From Tubiluchus corallicola (Eukaryota; Priapulida; Priapulimorpha; Priapulimorphida; Tubiluchidae), in contig JAQGDQ010000052.1 of the NCBI GenBank assembly GCA_030141605.1, forward strand, positions 126,001-190,000: DNA of 64,000 bases. Reading direction: 5' to 3'. The translations under genes and the position numbers were made by a program. The notes beneath the pieces were generated by a model. The model saw nothing but the letters and a program-made list of their open reading frames with translations. It was not told the origin of the DNA and did no database searches. The first letter of the stretch is position 1. Every line of letters begins with the position of its first letter. Positions 48,301-60,566 of the stretch are shown one piece after another.

Positions 48301-51300
48301 AACATTTGTAAGTTAATTACCTTAGCTTCCATCTCTTGTAAGTCAATTATTTTAGCTTGTACTTAGCTCTGATGTCATTTGTGCGTTGAAAACTTTTGCA
48401 TATGATCTTGCATATACTTTTATGATCTGTAGTAATTAATCAGCATTGGGATTACAAATTTTGGTACTTCCTGCTATCAACAACGAGTTGTAACTTTCAG
48501 TTTCTTATAAAAGTTATACAGATTATGTTGCACTACATTTTGGCTTTTCAGTTCTGAATCATCATGCCTTATCATACCACTTTGTCTGTATATTTTATTT
48601 CATGCTTATCACATTTATGGTACTAAATCCAAACTTAGAAACTCTGCCCCTTTAAAATTGTTTGTGAATATATTTCATCTTTTAATGTTACTATGCTTAC
48701 TATTGCTCAGTACACAATTCTCAAACTAAATCTAATTGGCTAAATAAAATGCAAGGCAAGGACTGATGTGCAAAAATAAAGGAATCTAGTTTCTAGGTCC
48801 TAAGTTTTTATAGATTTTTATTTGTTGTTCTTATGTAATTTTTATCCATTTTTTAAATGGCTTTAAATACCAAGTAAATTGAACAGTACAGTCTTAATAA
48901 TGCACTACAAGTTTCTCAGTGCCATTTAAAAAGTAAAAATTGTAAATGATTTAACTTGCCATAGCTTGGTTATTACCAAGTCATTTTACCAACTTACTAA
49001 GAGGGATGTTTGATCAAGTCTGCCTATTGACCACCAATAATGGCTGTGAAGGACTCTGTAACCTTCGCCAATAAATGAGCGAAAAGATACACAAAGAAGC
49101 ATAACAATTGTAGTTACGTGGCGACTCTATTTTGGGTCAACTATTTAATTATTATTTGAGATTTTTGCCGAGAGTTTTAGCTAATCTTTGTCTGTAATTT
49201 TATGCTCTAGCAAAAGGTAGTTTGTTCGCTTGTAATTTTGTATACAACATTTGGAATACTGCAACTATGAAGTAGAGAACAGAGCAACTTTATGAGCTAA
49301 ATAGTGAAGAGTGCATTTGATATGATTTGCTGGTCTGAGCAACAAGAATTTTTGCAACTAAATATAGCTTTGACTGTGGTCAGTTTTCCTGATGCACAAC
49401 TAATGGAAATAATCAATTTGGTATCAGTTGTCAATATTTGATCATTTGTCACTGTTCCAATCTACATAAGTTTAGTTTTTCATTCCAAATTTAAAGCAAA
49501 GTAATTAAACACATTAATGGATGGTATCCTATAACATGCATACAATACTGAAGCTAAAGAGGTTTGCAAAGTGAGCACGCTATCATGTATTTCTGACAAT
49601 TGCTTCTAACAAGTAACAATTGTCTAGCTGGTTTAGTAGAATTTTTTTGTTTTTTACGTCTTTTTGTGTATGTTTTTGCTTAAAATTAATTAGTCGGTTA
49701 AAGTGCACGGTCACATACGTTTGCTTACTCTAAAAATTTGCTTTATAATTAAAGCCTTGTTACTTTTTTTGTCAAGTAGTAAAATATACCAGTATGAAAA
49801 TGTTACATACTTAAAGGTTCATTATAGCTATTTTCAACAAATAATAATTACGTAAAGCTACAAGTTGAAAACACTTGGAAATGTTAGTGAAAAGGCGATT
49901 TACGTTAAAAATTTTAATAAGAAAACTGGTTATGCAGGGAATATTGTTTGCAGTCAACACTGTATTGAATATTTTATTTGTGATTATCCTGTTTCAACAA
50001 ATGTAACTTCAAGTCTTTACCACAATAGCAATTAATAATGTAAATGACACATTACATATAATCTTTTCTAATGGATTACACTTGGATTCTTGAAAGTTAA
50101 AAACAGTCACAAAACAAATAAGTATATATGTCATAGTCATTAGTTACTTAATGAGTGGAAGAGGCACGATATAATAACATGCTATAAGTTGGTACATAGC
50201 CTTTTATTATCGGAACCTTATGAATGTGTGATTTGTATTTTTGTGCAATAAACTATTAGGAGACATTATGTAGAAAACTTTTTAACAATAAGATTCACAA
50301 AAATATGTCGTTACGTTACAATGAAAATTATGTAATAACTCAGACAAAACTTTTATGATTTCAAAACCAAGACCGTTTTCAAAAATTTTTAATTAGAGTT
50401 TAATTCTACACATCTGTTTATTCGGAATATTTGATTAGTTTTAACCTTTGTTGTTAGATTAGATTTATAATCTGTAACTAAGCATTTTGGTAACTTGGTT
50501 GCTTTATCATTTAGGTAGTCACCGCGACTACCAGTAATGGCCGCGATGAACTCCATAACCATGGGCTATGACTTCTATAGTGCTGCAAGGTCCTCCGAGT
50601 CCATAGTAAAAATTGCAGCGCCTACCATGGTGTCCTCCGTGTCTGTATTTTACAGCATCTCTGTATGTCCATATGTATGGACTCCATATGCCTGGTGGAT
50701 AGCCATATCTGTGTTTGCCACTGTAACCATGTCCATAACTTCTGTACCCATTCCCTAGACCAAATCCTAGATTTCCGCGAATGCCTTTGTAAGCATAACC
50801 ACCTCCGTAGCTTGCATAAGCAGTACAACTGGACAGTACTAGAAGTAGGAATACTGCTTTCATGTTACCTGTAATAACGAAAGTTATTTTGAACATCCTG
50901 TATTGCTACATTTATTAATGTTGTTTAACTACAAGGAATAGAAACTGCAAGTTGTTTCTGCAAGCAGAACCAGAATTTGCTTGTAGAAATTTAGAAATGA
51001 CACAGAGCTTAAAGATGTGGATAGCATGCAAAGCTGGCTAACAAATGTGTTACATGATGTCGAGGCAAAAAAGTGATCAGTCACCTCCATCAAAATACTT
51101 GACCTTGTATGATCTAAATCAATGAACATTGAAAATTGTATTTCATTATTTCCGCATGATGGGATTATGATTTACTTGATAAAAACCGATAATAAAGACT
51201 TCTCATTTTTTGCGATAGATGGCAGTACTTATAGTCTTTCGTTAGTCTGTTAGGCTGTGTCTGAAGAGGATGTATTAATTTAGATTTTATTCTAGAGCTA

Positions 51301-54300
51301 GAAACTTAGAATTGATGGAAAAAAGATGGGAATGGTGCCAAGTACCAAAAATGTTTACTGTCACAAAAATGGACAATCGTCTACACCGTAGATTGTTTGA
51401 CCGTTTTTCTAAAAATGCAATTATTGCTGTCTGACTACAGATACTTTTAGAGATGATGTCACTGTTGGGAGAGATTTTCAAACCGCTGTTGCAAAAGAAC
51501 TTGGCAAATTTTAAGCTCAGAATTTAAAATCTTAGGTTTATCGCTTGTAATGTTTGATTTCGTTTGAACTTTATTGTATATGTACAACAAGAGAGAGCTC
51601 AAATCAGACTTAGGTAATTTAAGCAGTATAAAATTTTTCTTTCTTGTGATTTAATTTCAGATTTTCTTTGACCAATTCCCCGTCTCTCTACAGAGCTCCC
51701 CAATTTCACTGAAATCCAGCCTCAACTTTTTGATATATCTTCTGAACAAACAAAGGTATTTTCTCCTAAAAGCAATATTTAATAAATTATAAACTGACTT
51801 TGCTTTTCTGGTTTCAAATAATTTATTTGCAGATCCAGTCATCTGCTCTTTGCCCTACCAGTTATCTTCCACAAAATTTATTAAAGCCATCTTGAACTTT
51901 AATAACTATCGGATAGAGAGAAAATAAAAACCAACAAACAAGTAGAATATGGCAAATAGATTACCTACTCACCAGTGCTTGGTGGATAAAATTTTCTTTT
52001 CATTATCCATTTAAATGTTTTGTATTGTTAGATAAACTTTTGTTTTCATTTGACATTATGAATTTTTTTAACACGGTCTTTAATAATGTATTAATAGTCA
52101 CCTGTTTTTAGTGGTTGATCGTTCTCTTCACTTTGGTTGTTCTCTTCACCAATTAGGTTCAAATCAGTCCTTATTCCTGTCTTAAACAGACCTCAAATGT
52201 CATCTTTACTTGGCATGTATCCCTTTTTCTCTTGATTCAGCTTTCCATTGGAGTGGAACTAATTACAGCAAAAATCTGCATTGTTTTCTTTCGTTTGTTA
52301 GCCTGCTTATCTCTGCCAAAGTAGTTTCAGTTGCTATTGTCTTAATAGATAGTTAGAATCACCTCAGGGTGGTCATGTTCACATTTTGTTGTAAACCTAG
52401 TTTCTTGGTTTTCTAGCTGGGCATCACCTTCATTCTTCTACCTGCTTTTTGAAGCATAATTATAGCTATATGTTAGTGAAAAAGTGAGAAATGTTGTAAT
52501 TTGCACTTTTTTTGACTTCCAGGCAACAAGTACTAGTATCATGTCTTTTAGATGTGTCTTAAATTATCTCATTCATTTTTATTATGGATTAAATGACTTC
52601 TGTTATGAATGGTTGTAAACAAGTTAAAAGGAGTCAAGCTAGTACACTTATGTTGTAGATACATAATAATTATCAACGTAATTTGGTATGTCTGTTAAGT
52701 TTGTAAATGTTGTGAATAATATTTTTTTATTTCCATGGCTCAGTATAATTACCTGATTTTCTGAGATGCCATTTCTTATGATCAGCATTATCATTATATT
52801 TGCCTTCATCATCATTAGTTGTCATCACCATCTTATTGTCAAATCATTATTATCGTCATCATTTTCATCATCATCACATTCACCATAATATTGTAACTGT
52901 CATCAATAATTTTCTTTCATTCTACATTAACTGTATGTTTCTGTTGTTTCATGTCTACAGCTAATGTAGTTAGTCATTAAGTATGTTTAGTGGAGAGAAG
53001 TTGATAATTATTATTTTTAATCAAACAAATCTGGTTTTGAGAGAAACGAAGTAAATGTGGAAAAAAAACAAGACTGAACCTGGATTTGAAGCATTTGGAA
53101 AGATCTTGAATCTTGAAAGATTTGAATTATTTGAGATTACAATGCAAAACTATGAATTCCCTTGTACTAATCCAATGGCCTAAAATATAGGGCAAAACCT
53201 CTTGTTCATATCTGGAGACATTTTCTTCCTTTTTGAATTCACTTCATCATTAACAATCTTGAAATTAGCATTCTAAATAGTAACTTTTTTATTTTAATTG
53301 CTAAATACTTTTCTAGCACTTGCTTTTTAGTTACTGTTCGTATAGACATGCTCATCTTGTCACTATCACTTTCTCAAAAGTATTTAGGCCAAAATGGCCA
53401 TTAGTCCACTTAAACAGGTTTATGGTCACAACTTACCTAACTTTGCTTTTTCTGTAAGACCACTAATTATCCAGTGACTACCAGTCATGCATAATATTTT
53501 ACATGTAGTCTTATATGTCACGACAGTCATGCTTTGTTAGATGATTTCAGCTAAGAATAGAGCTCTTTATTTTACTAGTCTAGATACAATGTAGTGCTTG
53601 TCAACTAGTATCATGTCTGTCAGTATTTCGTGCTACATCCCTACTTAAAAATAAATTAGGTATTGTTAATAAATGTTAACAATCGTGGCAAATGTAATTT
53701 TTTGTTTCATTTGTTTTATTTATTTGTTTATTCTAGTTATATGACTGTTATAATTGTCAGTCTGTATTTGGTTTTTTTCATTTCATAAGTTTCTTGTAAA
53801 ACTTGTGGAATAGTTAACAGGTCTAATGTCCTTTTGATGAGATAAATAGAGTAAGTGAGAACATTTGAGATGAGCAGAGGTTGCTTAGTTAGTTTAGTAG
53901 TTCCAGATGTTAGATGTTTATAAAAAAATTAACTTTCGTGTACTTTATTCCCTGGAATTGATTAAGCTAAGCTCCTGTCAAGAATCAGCTATTGAAATCA
54001 TAGATTTTTTTGTGAACACTGAACCCCTTTCTTGTAATTGTACTGCTTTTACCTTTTCCGTAGAAGAAGCATTGACTGCTGGTTCACTAAAATGATTTGC
54101 ATTCATTTTTTGCCACGTAGTAGTTAACTTGTCAGCCTAGTTCTTCTTGCCAAAACAAAGAGACTTTTTAAAAATTCATGAATGCCACAAATTTTCACTC
54201 TTCATTTGTCTTTTCTGAGGTCCACGTAAATTGTGAATGTTGTTGACAGGTCATTGCCTCCTGAATGAAGTTAAATTTTAAAAATCTAGCATGCTTTCTT

Positions 54301-57086
54301 GCAGCTGTATACATTGCACCCTTATATTTTGAGGAGGTCACTTACAATGAATATGAATTTTCGATCACCTAAGTTGTGCCAAGTCAAAGCAGTTCGTATG
54401 AATGGTTACGGGTTACGGGTTAGAATTCAGGAGATAGGCATGGTCTGAAATTCAAAAAGTAATTAATTGATCATTTCTGTTGTGAAACGCCTTGGCGTTC
54501 ATTGCAGTTTAATCGCATAAAAGTGTTTTGCAGTTTTCTTCAGCCTTGCCTATTAACAGCACCAATAGGAGCACTTTCACTGAGTTGCTGTGTTTTTGAA
54601 TCTTTCGCTTATTGCAATTGCTGTTTTTCTTTCCTGTGGAGTTTTAGGTGATACTGCATCTTCATTTCTTGCTTTGTTTGCTCACTTTTTTTGCTTTTGG
54701 ATTTTTTTTTATTTGTAATACATTTTCTTTCTGCATTATTTCATCTATTTTTTTCCATATACATATCAAAAATTTGTATGATATTCATGTTACTGGATTA
54801 GTACAGTCACAGTCGTGAAGAACCTTACAATTTGTTTAGTAGTTAATGTGGTAAAGGTGCACTTATTTTTGGCTTATTTAAATCTGTTATTTTTTCTGAA
54901 TAACATTTTATCAGCTGCTTCATTTACTAACTAGCAAACAAATTACTGTCTTTCCGTGATACTACTTTCTGGTAAAGAGCACCGTGTTCTCGGCTTTGAT
55001 GTAATCTAGAGCTCTTGCTATGCGTCTTATATAAGAACTCCAATCTTTTGCTCAGCGAAGTTGCGTTGCTGGTCTGTTTTGAGGATTCACTTATGGAAGA
55101 TGCTGTCATGATGTTTTTTCATTGCTGTTTATACAGTAACAGTTTGCTTAGAACACTCCTGTTGCAACTGCACGCCTGCCTTGAATATTCCTAGATCCTA
55201 AACAACTGAGCTTTACTACTGCCTGACGCCTCTTACTTGTGGAATTTTTTCCAGAAAATTGTTTCCCAGCCATACTCATACAGTACGCTCTAAAAGGAAC
55301 ACTAATAGTTAGCTCTTGTCACTGAAACTTAGTTGTAAAACTTCCAATAATCTGTTTCCCATATTTATTTCACTTTCTGTCACAGCAGCAATATAAAAAA
55401 TTAACATGGATTAATTAGTTTTAAAGAAACGGGGATGGGGTCCCTATACATTTAGTGTGAGGACCCTCTGAGGCAACAGTTATTTCGTTGAATCTTGGTT
55501 GAACTGTACATGACAACAACAATTCGAGTTACATCTTGTGTCTATTAGGGCATGTCTAGTGAATGTATTTCAATAGTAACAGTAAAACAATGTCGTTAGA
55601 TACATGTAGTTTTAATCCCTGCAAACGTCTGCCTAGTTTGCTTAATTTAAATGTATATTATTCATGATTTTACTGATTATACATGACAAAGATCAACTAC
55701 AATCTTATATACTATTATGTGGTACAAGATCAAGTTATTCACAATCTTAAATCATAAACATGTAGAGTGCAAAAACAACAAATATAATTATAATAAAAAC
55801 GAAACAGTGAAGCATGTTTATACTCCTACATATTATATAACTTGTGACCCATGCAAAGTGAAAAACGTTTAGCATTTTAAGCTGGGATAGTGGAAGCTTA
55901 CTAACTTCAATGGTGTGTAAATAGGAACTCGTTCAAAAGTTGAATATGAGATAGGGGAGCAAGACTAAAGAAATTTATGCACTTTTGTAGGTACACAATA
56001 AAAATATCTTATTAAATTTTGACCTTACGTTGAAAATATTTAGTCACCCAAAAAAATTATTTAAAATAATTAGTAATCAAGTTTGGATTTCTTGCTAAAA
56101 CATTTGCTGATCACTCTATAGGGCAGTTAACAATAATTATTGACCAAATTTTGATTTCATGGTAAAAACATTTAGTCAATGCATTATAGCCTAAACTACT
56201 TAATAATAATTAGTGACTATTGTCCAACAACACTTTGTGCGATTATCACCTTCTGCAGTATAATTTACCAATAGTGACGAACGCCATAGCCCCAAGCCAA
56301 TTGTTCCATAGTACTACAAGGTCCTCCGAAGTAGTAGCTGCAGTACTCTTTTGCTTTGGCCTTTTTGCCATTCTCCCCAAATGTGCGTGCTACTGCTCGA
56401 TGGTAAATAAAGATATCCCGAGGTGTGTTAATTCCGGGCAAATAACTGTACGTGAGACCTCTATATCCTTTATAAGGTCCCAAGTGGCCATAACCTCCAG
56501 AATAACCACCGTAGCCAGTGTAACCATAGTTTCTTCTACCTCCGTAACCAAAACTAGCATAAGTGGTGCAGAGGCACAGTGCTAATATTGCTAATTTACA
56601 TTTCATGCTACCTGAAACAAGGAAAGTTACTATTAGTCAAAATTACTGTGTTACGTCTAGTTTTTCAATAACTAAGTGTTACGACAGGAAATGATAAAGG
56701 AGCCGCTTGCTAGTCATCTTGCAGTGAAATAAATTTATTCTTAAAATTTTATTTTTTCGCTATCATTTCTACGCTGTTTGCTATAAACGTAGGGGTTTCC
56801 ACTCTTTCTGTTTCGGGGGCTGACCATGCAGCCTCTTGTTCATGTAGGTTCGTTGTTGCTACATTAAAATTAAGTTTCCTTTATCTTTTGAAAACTTAAT
56901 ACTGCGAATGCCTAGCTTTTGAAACTAATATGTTTTTTGAAACTTTCTAATTTGATTTTAAATGGTCTTAAAACGCATCTGTTTACGTTTTATTTTATTG
57001 ATCAATTATTTTATTTATTATGATAATTTTATTAAACACATAAATTTATAATAATAATAATAATAATAGTAATAACAATAATGATA

Positions 57087-57145
<59 letters not shown>

Positions 57146-57159
57146 AATAATAATAATAA

Positions 57160-57190
<31 letters not shown>

Positions 57191-60100
57191 AAGAAGAAGA
57201 AGAAGAAGAAGACTTTATTTCAATTATACTCGTGGTACAGTTTCGCAAAGTATGGTGATAAAAATAACAAAATATGGTTTCCCAACAACTGTACACAATA
57301 CGTACATACATACATACATTTATTAATTTTAGTTAATTTTATTCTTTTTTTAAAATACGAATCGGAGCCCATTGACTTATTTGAATCTACGGAAAAAACT
57401 AAATCAGTCAAAAAAAATTTGACAACCCCAAAATTAACTTATAAGATCTGTATTATCTAACAGTCATAAAATAAACTTTTAAGAAACAAGACTCATCCAA
57501 ACTCCAAAGCCTTTTCAGTGAACGTATATATTACACGCTATTACTGTCAAATACGTGTGTAGTGCAAATTTCTGATTCTTTTATTGTTTTGCAGACTTAT
57601 TTGCTAATTTCACTCAAGTTATTGAATCGTTTTCCTATTTATGTACTAGTCAGACCTAAGCCAATTGTCCAAAAAAATTTGCAAATTTTTTGCAAAATAA
57701 TGATTTGTTCGGGAGTGCAGTATACTTGACGCAAAACAAGGCACCATGATGTATTTCGCAAGCCTTTAACTCGCTGTCGCTGAAATAATTCACTTGCTAA
57801 ACATTCCAGTAACAAGAAAGCAGCGTGTATACCACAGCTGTGCTTGCTAAAATTAGTTTAACTCTTTAAATTGATACCATGAAATAGTGATTCACCACAA
57901 GATTTTTTAAAAAGAAAAATAGTAATAAACAATAGAATATTCTATTTTCTTGTCCTTAAATTCTAATAACGAGCTTATCCCAAATTTGGAGGCAGGTGAG
58001 ACACAAAAAAGAGACAGAGGTGGGGGCAACTAGGCTGACGGAACTGGCGAGGGACAAATTATCACAGGAGTGAGAGAAAGAAAAGCTCTAGAATGCAGAA
58101 ACTTCAAACAGGTGTTGTATAGAAGTGCAATAATAGTAAAAATTAAATGATCTCTTACTTGTTGACGTTTACTGATTCTGATTCTGATTGCTCTGATTCT
58201 GCTGTCTGGTCACTACTAAGTCTAAACTGACTTTCCAAAGGTTTTGCGACTCCTTTACATATGACATGTCTATCACTTTGACTTACATTGCTCTAATTAG
58301 GTCTATATGTGCACTACTTGTAGACAAATGACGACTACTTACTTGCCTTTTGTTAATTACTATCTGTGGTGATAGATTGGGCTTTGATCCCTTTGTACAA
58401 TACCAGAGATCCAAATGAGAACAGCTAAAAGTGCCTGTGGTGCAAAACAAATTTCGATGTTCTTGATTGTCTTCGTTCTACATTGAAGGCATGATCAGTT
58501 TCACCTTTGTCGTGAAAGAATGTATTGTGTAAACTAATGACAAGTAAGTACAACTACTGTCAACAGTCAACAGTAGCAGACAGCTTTAGCAAGCAGCATT
58601 GGCAACAGCAACAGCGTCAATGACAGTTATAACACAAAGCAGGGAGTCCTGTTACCTTTATTTGATTTGGCAATTATCGGGAAGGAGCAACATGTAGAAT
58701 TCGAAAGTTAGCATTTGTAAATGAGCAATAAGATCAACTTTGGGTTACAGATTAGGCATAAAATTAATCACTACAAGTTCATGCAAAAACATCTTCTTTT
58801 CCTTCCCGTGTTTTCAATTTTTGTTATTCTTTTCTCTGTATTTTCACTCTATACCCCATGTTTTACATTTAATCCCTTTACTCTTTCCCATCTTTACAAT
58901 GTATTCTTTATTTTTCTTTCAATTTTGTTCATTTGGGCATTAGCGCAGTAGCTCATCATGGTTGACTGTTTAGTTTTGTCCTTTGCTTTTGACAGCATTT
59001 TTTCATCCGCACTTATATACTCTCTTTCGCCTCTTATGTAAAATTAAAAAATAGCACGCGCCTTTTTGTGTGGGCACTAGTAGAAACTAACTTTAATCCG
59101 AAACACAAAACCCCAAGGCGAAATTTCAGTTTATGTCTATATAGTTTTAAGAAAAAAAACAAAGGCATGCAGCCACCACAGCAGGCAATTGGAAACAGTG
59201 ACACTGCTACCAGTCTGTTGGCTTAATAACTGACTGCTTTTTTCCTCTTCTTTCTCACTAATAATTACATGTGTTTTCATAATTTATAGCCTAGCAATTT
59301 TCAGGTCTTTACTGCAGTGGCTGGGTTGCAACTGGACCAGTAGGCGTTATCCAGAGTACAATGTCAAGTGGTATTAACACTGGAAAAATGGTTGCAGCTG
59401 ACCTGCAAGGTGATATCGGAAAAATAGTGAAACCTGGCAAAGAAGTTGTATTGTCTTTGTTGAAACAAAAGGGTAAAAAACTGAATGTTTAAAATCTTTG
59501 GCTATACTTATATCTTATTGTTATCTGCTACATTTCAAGGGAAATCGAGGTTAGACTTTACAAAGCTTGTTGGTTCACTTAATCTTATCATTTCATTACC
59601 AGCCTAGCTATGCTTGCCACAGTTTTTAAGTTATTTCTTAACAGTTGAGCTAGTATGGAGAAATACTTAGAGATGCTTGAAAAGTTTGGAGATCAAATTT
59701 AAAGAACTTTTAACAACTTTATGAAAAAGTTCAGTAGGATTACTGAGCAGATGTTTTTATGTTTTGTTGGTGTTTCCAATTATTTAAATATAATCAAAAA
59801 TTTAAATATTTGAAAATGCTATTATACTAAACGTAAAAATTATATTGAAGTAATGCGCAAACAAATTTAAAGGAGTAGTGAGTAATCTTGGGTGGGTGTT
59901 TCAAGGGGGTTATTTTGCAATGAACGATCTGTAAATAACTTGATAGAAATAATTGTAACTATTGAAAATTTGGTAACTCTTTTTATATTTTTATAGTGTG
60001 TAGGTGGCCTGGTCCAAGTGATTTTAGAGTAGTTATTATGTCTGAGACTCTGAGTAAATTTTTGTTCTATGTACACCGATGTAATGATTCCCAAGTGTTT

Positions 60101-60566
60101 AAAATTTGGTAGAGCAACTTACACATTACAAATTAGAAAGTGTAAAGAAATTTAGTGAATAGTGTATGACCTTGGATGGGTAGTTCAAGCTGTCGTTTGT
60201 CATACATTGTGTGAATGCTTTCAAAATTGCAAAGAATTATGATGTAAAGTTTGTATATTTTCGTGAGATAGTGAAGAACCATGGTAAGATTTTGTGGAAA
60301 GAACCTGGTAAGGTTGGAACATGGTAAGAACCTGTGAAAATTTAAGTTTTAACATCCATGCTGACAATGTGATACATTGTGACGTAAGTAGGTTATGTTA
60401 TTTTATGTAAAAAGTTTGCACCGTTTTTTTAGGGATACAGACAGTTTCTTTTGATAATTGGAAAAAAGTCGATGCAGTAGAGCAAGCTCGTGGTAAAAAG
60501 AACAACAAACCAAGAGAAAAGATCACTAGTGTACAAGAAATGTTGTCTATAGCTGCTGCAACCTAG
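36375..60566 (+). CDS. FDXR: NADPH:adrenodoxin oxidoreductase, mitochondrial (ferredoxin reductase)
   Basis: Eleven coding exons: 36375-36533, 38873-38968, 39335-39457, 41702-41815, 42434-42535, 44949-45141, 46700-46899, 47042-47104, 47656-47764, 59305-59472 and 60433-60566. They sum to 1461 nt, giving 486 residues and TAG (human has 491). Residues 1-33 have Lys/Arg/His but no acidic residue, as in a mitochondrial presequence. The FAD site is [11 protein letters not shown] (38-48), followed by [18 protein letters not shown]. The NADPH site is [13 protein letters not shown] (178-190) and [18 protein letters not shown], with the arginines that contact the NADP phosphate. [15 protein letters not shown] and [14 protein letters not shown] close the protein. 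FDXR passes electrons from NADPH to mitochondrial ferredoxins for Fe-S cluster and heme A or steroid synthesis. Coding intron 9 is 11.5 kb and contains two antisense genes. ATTAAA at 60733 may be the poly(A) signal. Confidence 0.97.
36534..38872 (+). other. FDXR intron 1
   Basis: This 2.3 kb AT-rich intron has one short open stretch around 38281-38400 (ending [15 protein letters not shown]), possibly mobile-element derived. Otherwise I see nothing. Introns 3 to 6 are likewise AT-rich and without supported genes. Confidence 0.4.
40320..40600. repeat. GGGGCCC-rich repeat relic in FDXR intron 3
   Basis: TTTTTGGGGCCCCTAGGCTA, ATTATGGGGCCCTTT and GGGCTTTGGGCCCTCATGC form short GC islands within AT-rich intron sequence. 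They look like remnants of a repeat with inverted GGGCC blocks; the class is unknown. Confidence 0.35.
42265..42342. repeat. AACATGTT-rich short tandem palindromes
   Basis: The palindrome AACATGTT or close variants occurs several times within about 75 bp of FDXR intron 4, separated by AAA or CA-type spacers. Confidence 0.6.
44279..44345 (-). mobile_element. Possible retroelement 3' tail, minus orientation
   Basis: An (AAGAT)n run is followed by AAATTTTATTTAGCG. On the minus strand this reads AATAAA followed by a simple-repeat tail, as at 22133 and 57213. There is no coding remnant. Confidence 0.3.
47805..48008 (-). other. Unassigned open frame, possibly mobile-element derived
   Basis: A 67-residue minus-strand frame includes [20 protein letters not shown] and [10 protein letters not shown]. 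The I--L-ERGY pattern recalls the segment before the reverse transcriptase in some retroelements, but there is no second block to confirm it. It may be chance. Confidence 0.2.
50417..50422 (-). terminator. Candidate poly(A) signal of nested gene A
   Basis: The minus-strand sequence reads AATAAA 105 nt after the stop codon at 50528. A second one lies near 50203-50208. Confidence 0.5.
50528..50863 (-). CDS. Nested gene A: secreted Gly/Tyr/His-rich protein
   Basis: The frame encodes 111 residues. [17 protein letters not shown] is a clear signal peptide with an AYA cleavage site after residue 17. The mature part is rich in Gly, Tyr and His ([20 protein letters not shown]), then [16 protein letters not shown], a basic His stretch, and a C-terminal block with two cysteines (83 and 93): [26 protein letters not shown] at 50863 is preferred over the in-frame upstream ATG at 50896, because an acceptor (TTATTACAG|GTAAC) sits 5 nt before it and the same arrangement precedes gene B. 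It is antisense inside FDXR intron 9. I know no described family; a matrix, coat, cuticle or antimicrobial role is possible but unsupported. Confidence 0.8.
   Translation of the reverse strand: MKAVFLLLVLSSCTAYASYGGGYAYKGIRGNLGFGLGNGYRSYGHGYSGKHRYGYPPGIWSPYIWTYRDAVKYRHGGHHGRRCNFYYGLGGPCSTIEVIAHGYGVHRGHYW
56265..56606 (-). CDS. Nested gene B: paralogue of nested gene A
   Basis: The frame encodes 113 residues. The signal peptide [17 protein letters not shown] has the same length (17) and the same YA-S junction as gene A. The mature part begins [20 protein letters not shown], then [17 protein letters not shown], a Lys-rich stretch, and the C-terminal block [21 protein letters not shown] with cysteines 89 and 97. 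Aligned with gene A, the signal length, PGI--P, Y(H)R-AV, YYxGGPCST-E--A-GYGV and HYW are shared, while the middle differs. The acceptor TTGTTTCAG|GTAGC lies 5 nt before the ATG, as in gene A, so intron position and 5' UTR are conserved. It lies 5.4 kb upstream of gene A on the same strand, consistent with local duplication. Confidence 0.82.
   Translation of the reverse strand: MKCKLAILALCLCTTYASFGYGGRRNYGYTGYGGYSGGYGHLGPYKGYRGLTYSYLPGINTPRDIFIYHRAVARTFGENGKKAKAKEYCSYYFGGPCSTMEQLAWGYGVRHYW
57049..57212. repeat. Compound (AAT)n(GAT)n(AAG)n microsatellite
   Basis: AAT units, then about 20 GAT units, AAT again and about 17 AAG units run to 57212. Long His, Ser or Met homopolymer frames here are artefacts. 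The last AAG units are followed by ACTTTATTTCAATTATACTC; on the minus strand this gives AATAAAGT plus a (CTT)n tail, which may mark another retroelement 3' end. Confidence 0.9.
59870..60330. repeat. Diverged duplication in FDXR intron 10
   Basis: AGTGAGTAATCTTGGGTGGG at 59877 resembles AGTGTATGACCTTGGATGGG at about 60162, each followed by a GTTCAA/TTTCAA motif and similar AT-rich sequence. Shorter repeats AAGAACCTGG/AAGAACCATGG follow to about 60340. Confidence 0.45.

Larger units (their letters stand above)
47765..59304 (+). other. FDXR intron 9, 11.5 kb, host of nested genes
   Basis: This intron is more than three times longer than the next longest FDXR intron. It contains two antisense secreted-protein genes (50528-50863, 56265-56606), a microsatellite block at 57049-57212 and an ATC-rich stretch at about 52785-52900. 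Other open frames (51657-51842, 53907-54095, 54927-55109, 58721-58951) show no recognisable domains or conserved context. Confidence 0.7.

Noticed and set aside
54407-54422. GGTTACGGGTTACGGGTTAG as an interstitial telomere repeat
   Set aside because: There are only two to three imperfect units and they are not TTAGGG; likely chance.
56220-56585. Plus-strand 121-codon open frame
   Set aside because: It is the antisense shadow of nested gene B; the minus frame has a signal peptide and a paralogue.
57018-57326. Open frames with poly-His, poly-Ser, poly-Met or poly-Arg
   Set aside because: They are translations of the (GAT)n(AAG)n microsatellite.
58721-58951. Hydrophobic open frames (76 and 67 codons) in FDXR intron 9
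   Set aside because: The Phe/Leu-rich composition follows from T-rich sequence; both frames are open and neither shows conserved motifs or splice context.
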